Below, piece after piece: positions 12,271-24,711 of a DNA stretch of 64,000 bases. The stretch covers positions 16,976,519 to 17,040,518 of the forward strand of contig NC_060236.1 in the NCBI RefSeq assembly GCF_021155775.2, read 5' to 3'. The notes beneath the pieces were generated by a model. That model was not told where the DNA came from. It saw nothing but the letters and a program-made list of their open reading frames with translations, and did no database searches. The translations under genes were made by a program, and so were the position numbers. The stretch comes from Neodiprion pinetum (taxonomy: Eukaryota; Arthropoda; Insecta; Hymenoptera; Diprionidae). Positions within the stretch are counted from its first letter, which is position 1, and the number at the start of each line of letters is the position of its first letter.

Positions 12271-12420
12271 GTGTCAATAGAAACTTCTAGTTTTGTTACT
12301 GTACAAAGTACCTAACTGTTTTCATGTATTGCAATACGGCGGAAAATATAAATTTTGGATACGAAATGAAAATCAGTTTCCCTACTTTGACCAAAAAATG
12401 TTCACTATTCGTTTTCTTGG
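12271..12420 (-). mobile_element. Decayed CACTG-family MITE fragment
   Basis: 'gatacgaaatgaaaatcagt' and its surroundings match the minus-strand reading of the right half of the CACTG element. Termini are not preserved. Confidence 0.45.
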
Positions 12421-12779
12421 ATATTTTATTGGTGAATTTTACCGGGGTGTTGAGTCAAAATTCAATACATTTCCAATTATTTAATTACGACATAATCGAA
12501 TCTTGAGAATTTATTGAATTTTTGTACTAATAAGATACGACGATTTTCCTAAATATTTGTAAAAAAAAAAAAAAAAGAAACCAAAGTTATCAACAAGAAC
12601 TTGTATATCGATTTTTCATTTGAAATCGCTTTAAAATAAATAAATTTGGCTGATTTTGTTGGAACCAAGTATTTTTTGTGTATTTAGTAAGTTCGATATT
12701 GCTGTGTTATTAAAATCAAAATTAGTATGAGTGCAATCTTGAAAAATTGAATATTTACCGATACGACAGCCATGAACGA

Positions 12780-12900
12780 AAAATGTCTTGGTAGAGTTGT
12801 ATAGAATAGTCTTTTCAGCACAATAAGCCATCCTGAAATACAATCGTACGATCTATTGGATTTTTAACTATTCCAAAATAATCTGGAACCAGAAATCGAT
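12780..12900 (+). repeat. Dispersed repeat, copy 2
   Basis: Homologous to 8340-8440. A 60-70 codon minus-strand frame overlaps it, and because it follows a repeat I do not call it a gene. Confidence 0.4.
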
Positions 12901-13459
12901 ATCTAGATGTAATAATAATTTGTTTAATAATTTGAGTATTTCCTTTTGTTACACTCAAAACAAAATTTCCGTTACTTGTGAGAAAACGAGTCCCCAATAA
13001 GAAGACAAGTCAGTAAAATTCCAAACTTTTAAGACGGACATGAAATTTTGACTATCCCTAAAGTTTCATAAGAAAAGTATTTTCCTACCTATTCGAATTA
13101 AATATTAAAATAGGTATTACATGAAAAAACTTTCGTAATATTTTGTCCTGATTGATAAAAGTTTTGTCGAAATTGTATATATATATATTCAAACCATTTT
13201 TTACACCATGTTTCAATATCTCAATAACATTTTTCGCCATCATTTTAATTTATTTTTGCAAGCTGGTCTCATAGTTTAACTATATTCAAATTTTTCTTAG
13301 TGAAAAGCGTTGACGCAAGGAGTTCTTCAAAAACACCAATTTTATACACGATTTGAATCAATATCTTGAAACATACTGAATACATCGAAACAAGAAGGAA
13401 AACTTTTGCTTCGCGAAACTTTGCTGATATTCGAAGTTTCGTATACATCAAAAAAGCTC

Positions 13460-13830
13460 AGAGTTTCAAACTCCGCGCAGCCAGAGGCAGCGACGATTTC
13501 CACTGGACTGTTTGCACACACTCGACACGGGATGATTTATTCGCCATCAGGTATAGAGATACCTGCGCATACTTGGAGTTAGGCGCGAGCCAGATGACGA
13601 TCAAGGGGTTGAAAAGCCCGGCTAAATACCCGCTCGGTTCCCGGTTTGCATCTAAGCGCCCGTCCCTCGTTTCCCGTGTCGTACTTTTCATTCCGGATGT
13701 TCCGAGGCCGTTTTCGTAGACAATGCGAGGCTATTATTACCCTCGAATCTCCCGCCGCGTGACCCGCGCACACATGCGCCCTTCTGCAAAGCGGATCCCC
13801 TACATTATGCGCGGCCGATATGCACGCTGC
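13460..13830. other. CpG-rich patch
   Basis: GC-richer than both flanks, with frames open on both strands by composition. No protein is recognised, and it could be regulatory. An (AT)n run follows at about 13845-13875. Confidence 0.3.
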
Positions 13831-13875
13831 ATCATAATGTCCAACTATATATGCATATATATATATATATATATA

Positions 13876-15342
13876 CCTATGTATAATATGCGACACGTTG
13901 CGATCGAGTCGAGCATTGTTCATCATTTAATTATTCTTTGCATTATATGCACGCGATGGTCAATATAAATGGTCGAAAACATTCCCTGTCTGTCTCTCCA
14001 CTGAGTAGAATCCAATCCAGTATTTATAATTCGAGTATCTAATAAATAAATGTCCGAATCAATAGGCGTTGAATATGTTTGCAATGTACCTACTTAGTGG
14101 TCAGGAATGGAGAGAAAACAATAATTTTTCGAATTTTGCTTCTTCGTAGAGGAAGTATTGCAATTGTTCGATACCGCCATGAAATTTGTCAACTTTTTTT
14201 GCGAATTTCCGGTTTTTCCTGACCAGTGCCACAGTGAATTGTAAGGACAACGCAAAGCTTGCGTTAACCTCTTCATTGTGCGAGTTTAGCGTGGACTGAT
14301 TTATGACAACTCGCATTACGATTGTGACGAAAAAATTTATACACACTCTTGTGCCGAAGTAAAAGAATCCGTGTTTCGGGATTTCTCCGAATGAGCATTT
14401 GTTTGCAAAAAACATAAAAATATCAAAGATTTGAAAGAAAGGATCTATATCTATGAGAGTTTTTTTTTTTTTAGAGGTATGCTGGTCGACTTTAAAATAC
14501 CTCATACTTTACAAACGTTGTCATAGTTTGTTGATATACTTAACTCATAGGCTAGAAAATTCTCGTAACACGGTGACGTTACTCATAATGGATTTCTATA
14601 TCTTTTAGAGTCCTTGACACAACCAAAAATTTGAAGCATTATGCATATTTGAGGAAAAAAATTGTTTTCTACTATTTTTTGTGAATTTACTGACTCAGCT
14701 TGTATAATACAGTGACTGACGTTTTTTTTTTTTTTTTATTTATATCGAGAAAATTTTGAACGACAGCCAACCGTTTCACTTTTAATACTGTAGTGATGAC
14801 AGTAAAAGAGTAAAATACTGGATTTCATATATCTCGTATTCGCTGCAAATTGAAAAATCAATATTAAAATTGTGTTTTTTGTCAATAATGGTAGTAAAAA
14901 TTGGGAATCCGGAAATCGGATAAGCACTGTGTCTCATAAAATTTTGAAGCGAAAAAAAAGAAAAAAACGTCGATCAATGCAGGCGTTTGCAATTCTACAC
15001 GAAACCCTCCAAGTCCATATGCGAATGTGACCTTCACCAAAATTCGACTTCCTGTTGCTTGTGTACTTTTTAAATGCCGATTGTATCAATAAAGTTGAAT
15101 GAGACGAACATTTCGGGCGCCTAACGTAAATAAGTGGCATAATTTAATGGATTAATCATTAGATTGCAATCAATTCAAACAAGCAGAGAAATAGTTGTAT
15201 CATGTAATTTTGTGCTGCACAAATATCCTCGTATTATGTAAAAATCCATGCAGTTTCCCGTTCTTTTTCAACCCTCTCTGTTTTCGTCATTACGAAGCAC
15301 CTTTGCATGCGTGATGCACGTAACATATAGGAATCGACTCAC
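13876..15342. other. Non-coding, presumed intron (minus-strand gene)
   Basis: This AT-rich stretch lies directly downstream (minus strand) of the UPF0489 exon and would be its following intron. A 134-codon minus-strand frame at 14101-14505 is not recognisable and is probably chance. I looked for the family's C-terminal motifs in 1-15342 and found none. Confidence 0.4.
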
Positions 15343-15537
15343 CTGAGGATCGGACGTATGGGGGCGATCAAAGGCGTAAAGCGGTGCCAGACGATCATAC
15401 AAGCCAGCACGTTCGTAGAGATCTCGGAACGGATTTTTCGTACTGAAGAAATCCAGATCGACGTCAAGAATCAGCGGGGTATCGCTTTCCGGAAGGTAAC
15501 GACGGAGAGACGCGGTGATCGCTGGAAAATCGTCTTT
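15343..15537 (-). CDS. Internal exon of a UPF0489 (C5orf22-like) gene
   Basis: A 195-bp, phase-0 exon of 65 codons. On the minus strand it is preceded by a good acceptor (AAATTCTTTTCAG) and followed by a consensus donor (CAG|GTGAGT). The translated segment holds LILDVDLDFFSTKNPF near residues 22-37, the signature of the UPF0489 family (human C5orf22), in which acidic residues and a DxDFFS core lie in a predicted arginase-like fold. The family's function is poorly known. The exon would correspond to the middle of a protein of about 400-450 residues. No start or stop belongs to this exon; the ATG upstream of the acceptor in the same frame is intronic. The family's N-terminal and C-terminal motifs were not found elsewhere in the window, so the flanking introns must be long or the exon is isolated. 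The family match is strong; the state of the whole gene is unknown. Confidence 0.85.
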
Positions 15538-16670
15538 CTGAAAAGAATTTATCATGCGATCATTTTCATCGCTCTTCAATACACAATTTATCGTTTCGGG
15601 TAGTTATTTTTTATTTTTTTAACTCGTGATTTCTTAGCCGCATCTGTTTTCGAAACCGAGTTTAATCAAAAGCTTCAGATCGGCAATATTATGAAAGCTC
15701 GAAAAATCCCGAAAAAGGTTAGTTCGGTAACATTTCAGGACTATACTTTGGCCAAAAATAATCGCCGAGTTGGGAAACCTTTTGGAAAATATTAATGAAT
15801 TTAAATTTTCGGTCAAATTGGTTCTAGGGAAAATCTTATTTTTCTTGAAGTAGTATAGTCTGTTTTTTGATTTATGCGGTAATTAAGGGTGAAAACTTAC
15901 GAGGCCACATTGAAATATTTTTTGCTCAAGTCTGCTTGGTTCGTGTCTCGTTAAATATTGCGCCGTAAAAATCGAGAAATATTAATATTGACTAAGGCAA
16001 AGAATATAAGAATCTGATATTATTTCGAATATTCAAATTTTACGTTATTTTCAAACAATCAATGCGTATGCAGAAGTCAAATATATGTGATAAAACACTC
16101 GGTTTTAACGCAAGTTTTCTATCCTTTTTTTTTGAAGGAGTTTCTTTTCTCTTTAATCATAACTTAGGTCGGGAAAATTATTAGCTACGAGTGAAATTTG
16201 ACTTTTGTTATCGAACGAATCGTCTCAATAAAATGATAAAATCTCATGTGCTTATATTCGAACGAGAATTGAAAAGAAAAAGAAAGAATAAAAAAATCGG
16301 ATGCATTCTTTCGGGCGTGTTTTCTCCATTGGTAATAATATTCATATTATACCGCTGTTATTCTTTTTCTTCTTATTAATTCTTTTTGTTTACGGGGGTG
16401 AAATTTATACCGGGCCAAAGCTGAATCGCCCCCCGTTGGAAAAGCCGTTGGTCGACTAATTTTTTGCACACGCAAATGTAAAGTTCCGTACAGCAGCGCG
16501 TATAATATACGAGTATGTATGTGAGAGCAAACGTACCAGAGAAGCGTGACGAGGATTTCCACGTGGGTTTTTGCCTCTCTTGTTTTTTTTTTTTTATTTT
16601 TTTACTTCGCACCGTACTCTCTTTTATTTGCTATCGGTATAACTGGCAAAAAACAATGACTGCGCTTAAA
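15538..16670. other. Non-coding, presumed upstream intron
   Basis: AT-rich with T runs (16127-16134, 16585-16601) and no recognisable exon. Confidence 0.4.
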
Positions 16671-16729
16671 TTAATCCGCGGTATGTATGTACCAAGTGAT
16701 ATACCTATACCTGGGTACATGTGCATATA

Positions 16730-17170
16730 CGTACACACACACACACACACATACACTAAGGTTCCCTTGGCTTAAACCAGGGATCAACAATTTGCATGCG
16801 CATTTACAATGAAATACTGAGAGAGGGGCGGCGAACGGCAAACGGAGGGATTGAAAACAAAGAAATAGAAATAGAAAAGGCGGGGGGGGGGGGGGGGGCA
16901 ATAATGATAATAATAATAAAAATGATAACAACAACAACAACGATAATACAACGATAAATACATGTATGCATAATGTATATGTATACGTATGCGTACATCG
17001 GATGCGCAGAAAAAAAATTACCCCGATTCAGTTTTATATCATCAGTATACTCGCATACAACGTATATGTATATATTATATACATGCTGCATGCTGGATTT
17101 TTATATCGCGATTGCCACTGACTGCCTGCACAATTCTCTGCACAAATGATACATATATATATATCATACA
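16730..17170 (+). repeat. Microsatellite cluster including (G)17
   Basis: (AC)n at 16732-16750, a pure run of 17 G at 16882-16898, mixed ATA/AAC repeats at 16900-16945, and TATG/TATA-type repeats at 16960-17165. Long frames across this cluster are low-complexity and not genes. Confidence 0.9.
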
Positions 17171-17839
17171 CCTATATAACCCAAGCGAGAAACGGATTTA
17201 CATAGAGACGGAATACCTGTTTGTATGCAACGCGTTGATTTGTACATCGGCTTTGTCGCCTCAGTCCGTGCAGTTCCGTTACTTTTTTTGTTTTGTCAGG
17301 TATTTTTCTTTTGGATCGTCTCTTTTTGCATTCTTCGTTCATGAATTTTTTCCAACGTAACAGAAAATATTTCTTATGGAGGTTTTTTTTTTTTTTTTTT
17401 TTGTTCCCCTCTTTTTAACTCTCGTACGTTTTCAACTCGACCAGCTATTGCTGGGTACATATGATACATGAGAAATCCATAACTCAGTATCAAGTCGTGG
17501 AAAATTTTTTCTTCGCTATTACTGCTTGTGCACGTGATTAATAGTACATTGTGTTACGAGTGCGGAAAATGGACGACTTTTGATGAGTGCGAAGTTTGCA
17601 GTATGAGCCAAGGCGAGCGTTGTAAAAATACGAGTCAGGAATTGCCCATCCACACACATGACACACGATAGTTTTTTTTTTTTTATAACGCTTATGGAGA
17701 AGAGTTTGATTTGAGAAGCAAACGAATGTAATCTAACAATTTTGAGGAAGTAGATCAAGGGTAATGAAGACGTCCAGAGGTACAAGCCTAGTTTTATAAA
17801 ATCTAACTTCGGGTTGGACTTACAATCAGCTCAATGACG
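17171..17839. other. Non-coding, nothing recognised
   Basis: AT-rich, with a T run of about 18 at 17384-17401. No credible exon. Confidence 0.4.
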
Positions 17840-18335
17840 TCACAGGGGGTGTATAAAGACGGCGTGTAAAATTAAGTAATCGGAAAGCACGCGTGCGCCA
17901 GGAAAGTCCTAGTGTGTGAAATTGAGAATTTCGGCCAAGCGCTTGCGCCAGAGTCATTTCACTTTACTGTTCGGAAATGGGGCATTTTACGCACGCTCCG
18001 GAGGCTTTGAAAATCTTACTCTCCAGCCATGGGTGTGAAAAAGAGTTTTTTGCCATACGTATGTGTAAAACGGGATTTTACACCCTCAACATGGATCGTA
18101 AAATCATGATTTACGCCTACTTACAGCAAAAAAAATTTTTTGTCCTAGTAGTCCGAAAACGGAACTTTATCCCCATGCCCGGATCATAAAATCCACATTC
18201 AACGCCTACGTAGGAAGAGAAATATTATTCGCATCACGGGAATAAAACTTCACACCCTTGATACGAAAAGAGCTAGTTTGCATCACGAGCGTAACGATTT
18301 ACATCCTCGTGCAATCACGCCGAGCACTCGAGTGT
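17840..18335 (+). repeat. Degenerate array of GTGTAAAA/TTTTACAC motifs
   Basis: Roughly every 50-60 bp the sequence carries a short quasi-palindrome of the type GTGTAAAA...TTTTACAC, for example near 17868, 17975, 18065 ('gtaaaacgggattttac'), 18100, 18187, 18247 and 18297. No coding frame follows the pattern. Confidence 0.45.
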
Positions 18336-19690
18336 AAACATTTAAGCTCTAGAAGTGAAAAGTACTATTTCGAAAAACAAAAAAAAGATTTTAATTTTAT
18401 AATAAAATTGTTTGCCAAATTTAATTGTTTTTCATCGATGACTGATTTAATGGTTCATTTTTTGGCGATCATTTTTCGCATAGTAATGATTTTTCAAATG
18501 GACATGATTTTTTGCTCGAGATTGTAGAAATTTTTATCTACTTTATTTCACCGAGATGAAATTGACACTGCCAAAAAATAACATTTTCCTACGAAATTTT
18601 GTACAAAAATTTTTTCTCTGGTTTCAAGATGTTGATTTTTTTTTCATCTGGTTAGAGAGATAGTGATAGATGTTGGATCATTGACGTAGGATCCGTGAAT
18701 TAGTGATAAAGAACTGGAGTGAGTGAGCAGGATGACAATAAGAGATATAATTCACTTGAGAGAGGTATGAGATTTTTTTTATTGTATTTTCTGTATTGCG
18801 AGAAATTAAGTGGCCTTAGTAAGATTTGATGTCAATGAACCTAGGAGTAAGTCTTTCAAAATTGGCCCCAGTTATGTATTTCATCGGCATTTTCACGTAT
18901 GACTCAAAAAACCAACGTTAATATGAATTTTTTTTTTCTGATATCTAAAGCTTATCAAAAAAATGCTACATAGCTTAACACAAGAAATTTTTTTATTGTT
19001 GGGCTTATATTTTCTGTGAATTTTGGTGTTTGACAACGAAGAATTTGCGAATAAAATTATAATTATATTAGAAACCATCCCCCTCCTTACTTAATACTAC
19101 GATAATATAAAAACTAGAGCCAATATAATATAATCGAGTTTTGAAAAAATTCGTTAAACGATTCTACAAGAGCTCACAGAATTTTATTTCCCGTTTTTAC
19201 GGCCAGTGGATTTTCTTATTTTTCCGGCACAAAAGACTGTTGACATCATCATGACTTTTTGTAGAAGTTCGGTAGATACTCTTTAACAAAAATTCAGGAA
19301 ATTTCAATTACAACTTTTCGGGGTACCTACATAATTTTCGGATTTTTTTGCTGATAATTGGCAATAATCGCAATTTCTCGTAACATTCCATCGTTTTCTA
19401 CGAAAAATTTGAAAAAATCACAAATCCCCACGACTTTCCCACGTTTCGCGGAATCTCGTGAAAATCGTATTCGCCAAATTGTTTCAATTCGTTCAGTTTA
19501 GGCTAAAAAAAAATGTACAATCAAAGATAGAATTTATGCGATAAAAAGTTTCGTGGCAAATCTATAAACGAAGTAACGTTTAAACGTGAAAAAAAAAAAT
19601 TAGCCTCCAGTGAACATTTCGCGACGATGAATTTGCTGAACGCCATTTCAAGCCTATAATTATTACGAGAATATATACGACTTCCGATGC
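18336..19690. other. Non-coding, nothing recognised
   Basis: AT-rich with frequent A/T runs. No terminal repeats or exons seen. Confidence 0.4.
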
Positions 19691-19957
19691 GTCGCGTAAT
19701 ATGCATTATGTAAGATCTTTGGACAGTGGCCTAATTTCCACGATGACATCACTCTGGCAGTGGGACAGCTGTGGAGTCAGGCGTCATCATCTCGCGCGTT
19801 TGTATGAGGAGGAAAAAAAAAAAAAAAAAAAAACCGAACCCCATCCGCACGTTCCGTCCCTGCGGCGCGGTTCGTGCGTCCGATACGAATCGCGGGAGAT
19901 TTTTTTCATCTCGTTTCTTTCAATTTAAAATTTTTTTTCTGTCGCTTTTTTTGCTTT

Positions 19958-19959
<2 letters not shown>

Positions 19960-19999
<40 letters not shown>
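19960..19999 (+). repeat. (CT)n microsatellite
   Basis: About 20 CT units inside a GC-richer patch (19690-20170) that also has an A run at 19813-19832. Confidence 0.95.
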
Positions 20000-20001
<2 letters not shown>

Positions 20002-20169
20002 TTGGCTCGTAGAGGAAGCCGGGTCTCTTTTATGGATGTAACCCCTTGACGGTGACGAGCAAACGACTGTTTCCGGTCGAGTCACGCGACTAATTCGAAA
20101 CCGACTTATGCGCGACCCGTATAATGCAGATGCCATCATTCCTGCATGCTCTGATCGCGATTTAACGGT

Positions 20170-21230
20170 TGGCACAGTCATGGGGAGAGACCGAAACTCG
20201 TTATGGTTGTTATTAATTGTTCCAAGAGTTTCATTCGCTATCGGAAAATCAGTTGACCGTAAATTTTTGGAAGGAAATTATTTTTTTCCGACAGTTTGCG
20301 CTCCCAAAAATTGATTCAGTACTCGATGCTGTGAGAAATGATAGACTTGAATCAATCAATCATTTTTTAACTATTTCTTCAGATCGTAAATTTTTCTGCC
20401 TCTTTTTCCGTAATTCACTTAAGAGTGAAGTAGTTTTGACGATTTTTTTTTTCGATCGTTTATAAGAAAAGAAAAGTAAATTTCCAAACTCAAAAATGAG
20501 TACCAATATTCTTTTAGGATATTGTCATTTTTAGTCTACCCCATGTAAAACTCTTGCATTCAAAATTTGAAAAACTGAAGTATATTTTTGGTAATCTATT
20601 ATACACATGGTTTTTTTGCTCGGAATTTGATTTTACAATGGAAATTTGTGTTCTGAATTCTTGCTGTAATTTACAAATTATCAGTAGCAACCAAGCGAAT
20701 TAGTCGTCGGAGAAAAAAAAAAAAAAACGCAAAATTTTCTGTGATATCGACAGTGTTTCAACTACCGCAAAATTAATTTTCTTGTTCACATCGGGTCGTT
20801 ATTGATCTGGACCAATTTTTACTGTACTAGAAGAATTGTTGATGCTTTCATTAGTCATATCTTCGTTAGAAAAGGCGACATCAGCATTTGGAAATTATCG
20901 CTGAGTCCTACGATGATTGTAATGAAATTCCGCTCTTTAATCCAGTTCCTATTTTATTGTAAGAATTATTCGTCGTTATGAAAAATGCAAACGGTAAAAT
21001 AAGCTGATCGATTTTTACGAATTTTAGAAACTACAGTCAACTAATCGGATTTGAAAACTGCACCAGGAAAAAATAAATTCACTCACAGGAACCTGTTGCA
21101 AAATTCACTTTTGTGAAACAAATATTCATCTGCTCGACACAAATTTCAAATAAATTCAACAACACTTCCTCGCTCACGCCAAAATTTTCTTTTGTATGAG
21201 GTCTGTGATCAGACAGAATTCATTGGTTTC
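20170..21230. other. Non-coding, nothing recognised
   Basis: AT-rich, without recognisable coding, RNA or terminal-repeat features. Confidence 0.4.
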
Positions 21231-21232
21231 AA

Positions 21233-21393
21233 CACTGAGAAAAATTTCATCCGTTATAGTAACTAGAAAAATTCAGTAAAACAGGTATCGTTAAAAAAAC
21301 TGTTCGTACCCAGAACTATATTTTCCGATTGTGGTAAAAAATGAAAATAGTTGAGGACCGAGCCGTAACCGAAACTAAAAATTTCTCCCAGTG
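21233..21393 (+). mobile_element. CACTG-family MITE, internally deleted
   Basis: 161 bp starting CACTGAGAAAAATTTC and ending ATTTCTCCCAGTG, flanked by AA on both sides. The left part matches the start, and the right part the end, of the 418-bp copy at 23682-24099. The middle is missing, giving a typical deletion derivative. Confidence 0.75.
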
Positions 21394-21609
21394 AAACAAA
21401 TTGAAACATTTTTTTTTTTAATGTATACGATTCGTTGCGATCTACGACTTCACGATGAAGCTTGCGAACATATCTTGAACATCTCGGTTCGTCCGGTTCA
21501 TTCGGACGTTGATTGGAGCAATTTTTTGCACGTATCTCGAATCCCCACGCTTGCTAAGAATCCGAATACTCAAAAAAAAAAAAAATAAATAAAAAAAAAA
21601 AAAAACACC

Positions 21610-21915
21610 AGCGTCGAAAAAATAATCGCAAGTTGGCACGGCTGGCGTTTTATTGTGCCGAAGTCAATGAATTGCGGCGAGACCATATGCGAGCTTCTGG
21701 GTTGGTTTGCCCTGGCATTGGTGTCGCGGTTTACACCAGTCAAGCATTGTTTTAATTAACACCGCGAGAGCCGCTGCGGCACACGTGTCACTCCGTCGTT
21801 CTATTATGTTCGAAGCTTGCAGGGGTCGAGGCTTTGCTCGATTTCGTTCCAATCAAATTCTTTTAGAACAATGCGACGCTGCTGTGGCTGGGATGTCCAT
21901 CTGTTGCTGCTGATG
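21610..21915. other. GC-richer patch
   Basis: Frames are open on both strands, and none is recognisable. Possibly regulatory. Confidence 0.25.
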
Positions 21916-22033
21916 CAACGCCGAGCTGTTACTCACCTCTGCACTAAATTTTCCCGAAAACATTATTGCTCCGTTTGAATTTTTTATATTACATGCAAAC
22001 TAGACCGTTTCAGGTTGGGATGATACTTCTATT

Positions 22034-22885
22034 TGTTTATTTATTTACTAGAGATTAACGGGATGTAGGTACTACATGTGTAAAGTATTGAGTGGCATAA
22101 TGGTGTAGTACAGTTTTCAAACAAACAACTATTCGTACTTGAATAAAGCTCTAGAGAGGTTTTTTATGGTATAAAAACTAGTGTTGTAAGGATCAAACCT
22201 ATTTCCATTCTCGTTACGTTACGATGATAGACGGTCAATCACGGAGTAAGAATTGCTGTTCAGGTTTAGGGAGAAATAGTTATTGTTGTATCGTAAAATT
22301 CTGTTTGGAACAAAAGAACGAAACCTAGACAGTAATTCGGGACAATCAATCACGTTGCTGAGAATTTTATACGTAAAAGTTAGATCAATTGTTTAAATTG
22401 CTGAACAAACAGAGGGTATTTGAAGATTTGAAGAAATATTGGAGTAATGATGATCAGTAAAATGTATTGGATTGCCAGTCTTAAAAGCTGCAAAACGCAA
22501 AAATAAGTTTTTTAACTTTTCAAGTTTGTAAATGTTTGTATATGTACGACGTTTCCAAATAATAGACCAGTAAATGAAAATTGGATAAATGAATAAACTA
22601 TGAAGTGTTCTAAAAATTTGTCCTTTACTAAATCTTTTAGAAAAACGTTTAATAAAGTTAATTTGTTTCGCAGCTTTCGGAACAATATAATCAATATGTT
22701 TGTTAAAATTTTAATTACAATAAAAATAGACGCCAAAATCTTTTACTTCAGAATCTTGTTTGAGGAGAGAATTATCCAATTTTTATGAACTAAACTCAGA
22801 ATGTTGAACACGACTACCGGACAAATTTTTTTTCTTATTTTTGCTGAACCAGAAAATGGTCTGAGCATCAGTTTTTCCGAATTAT
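22034..22885 (-). pseudogene. 5'-truncated, decayed non-LTR retrotransposon (LINE)
   Basis: On the minus strand the sequence encodes the thumb and C-terminal part of a non-LTR reverse transcriptase, broken by stops and a frameshift. In order one reads VKDFGVYF (about 22745-22720), HIDYIVPKA, an aromatic-rich stretch with IYPIFIYWS, a KLEKL motif, FAAFKTGNP (about 22490), and after a frameshift near 22385 CPELLSRFRSFVPNRIL. It ends with NRFDPYNTSFY and a stop at 22129-22131. The short 3' untranslated part ends in a TAAATAAATAAACAAA-type tail near 22034. This order is typical of Jockey-like LINEs, and 5' truncation is the usual result of incomplete reverse transcription. In-frame stops near 22725 and 22205 show it is dead. 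The clade is inferred by eye. Confidence 0.75.
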
Positions 22886-23681
22886 AAAGATTCTTCCGAA
22901 GCATAGGATTTTTACCTCAAATTTACAAGGTGAATCGTGCACTGTGTGACCATTATTCATCGGAAATAACTCGTAAAACTAGTCGGATCAACAGGGAAAC
23001 TCAGTTATTTTACAACATGTACTGACACATTTTATTTAGCTTAGCACTATTTTTGAGAGGGAATGATAAATGATTTTATTTTTTCAAATGAAATCACCCT
23101 ACGTTTAACTCAAAATTCTCACAGCCATAGAAATGATGTATTATAACTGATCAAGCAGAAGTCTTTCGGGTATCAATCTGTAATATCTAGAATCACAATA
23201 TTTGTAGAATACGAGTTCATTTCGAAATGATCGAAATATTTCCGAGTCAAGGTAAAAATGTAGTACGATTGAAAAATAAAAAGGTGGCGATATTGAGTTT
23301 TAAAAATCGCCAAAATCTGTTTCATAGAAATTTCAAATGTCAATTGTGAATTTACTACCTTCTAACACGCTGTTACTAAGGTTATTGTGTTAAGCTTAGA
23401 ATGGTAAGAGAAGGTGAAAAAAAGAAACACCCCACGCGAATTTAAGCTTCGCACCACAAAAGAACGGCTTACCTTTTCGTGTTCCGCTTACTGATTTTTT
23501 GTCGCAACGTTTTTTGGAACACACGCAAAAAATTTTTGGCCTACGTGATTCTTTGTTAAAAACAAATAAATATAGACCCCATGAGGCCCTTGACTTTACG
23601 ATGTACCCGAGAGATGGTATTTACAAGATTGGGACGTTTTTTCCTCCCGTTGCGGGAACAGGTAAAAAAAAGTTAAAAATA

Positions 23682-24099
23682 CACTGAGAAAAATTTCATT
23701 TGTTACAGTGACTAGAAAAATTCAGTAAAACAGTTATCGTTAAAAGAAAGAACTGTTTAAATATTGTTGGTAATACGAAAAACGAGGTACGCGTAACCAT
23801 TTTGCGCTATCGTCGATCCTTTTTTCGTAATTGCAACGCAAAATCAGTTTCTTCGGTTTACTCTACTTTTTTAGTTAAATGAGGCTTTGACATTAATTTA
23901 TCGTTCCACAAGCATTAAATTTTCGCAACAGTTACAAGAAAATCTAGCAACAGTGATCGTAATGAGAAAGAAGGACTTTTCGAAAGAAGAAAGAAAACCA
24001 ATTTTCATATCGTACCTACAATTATATTTTTCGATTGTGGTAAAAAATGAAAATAGTCAAGGACTGAGCGGTAACCGGAACTAAAAATTTCTCTTGGTG
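23682..24099 (+). mobile_element. CACTG-family MITE, near full length
   Basis: 418 bp starting CACTGAGAAAAATTTCA and ending AATTTCTCTTGGTG, flanked by TA on both sides. It is the best-preserved forward copy of the family, has no coding capacity, and shares its whole length with 9824-10249 (reverse) and 61905-62194 (partial). Confidence 0.75.
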
Positions 24100-24179
24100 T
24101 AACGTTATTCGTTGTGTGGTTAAAACTCAATATCGTGACCCCGACCCTTTGTTTTTCTTTTCTTTCTACATTTTCGCCT

Positions 24180-24580
24180 CGATCCAATTTTTAGCGCCGC
24201 TATATTGACTCGTTCTTCAAACCTCGGCTCAAAAATTGAGTCAGATCCATCAGATCGTGACGGGCTGAAGTTACGAGATGTCGATGGATCAGTATGCAGG
24301 TTCGGTGTGGGCGCATCCGGTGCGCGAGCGTATGAAACGCATGAAACTCATGAAACGCATAGCTCGCATCCGGTCTCCTCGGCATGTCTCTCGGTGGCAA
24401 CCTCACGTTGCATTATGTATCCGCTTGTCAATTCCACCTTGTCATCGAGATGATAAGAATAGAATTATTAGAGAATTCCCTAGGAGCTTCCCTTTCCGGT
24501 TAGAGGTTCGATATCCTTACCTGCGTCATTCGAGTCGCGTCGCCTCTCTCCTGACTTTCATTTCGCTCCCAAATTATTTT
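24180..24580. other. GC-richer patch with ATGAAACGC-type repeats
   Basis: Near 24328-24362 the strings 'atgaaacgc', 'atgaaactc' and 'atgaaacgc' follow each other. The surrounding frames are open by composition only. Confidence 0.3.
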
Positions 24581-24711
24581 ACGTTGCTCGGAGACATTTT
24601 CGTTCTATCGTTTGTTGAATCGGTTTTTTTTTTTTTTTGACGCGGCTGCATTGTTATTGAGAATCTTCGGAAAAATTGTACTCGTTCAGGCTGAACGATT
24701 ATTATTGACGA

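Noticed and set aside
14101..14505. 134-codon minus-strand frame considered as another UPF0489 exon
   Set aside because: No similarity to conserved parts of that family and no suitable splice sites seen.
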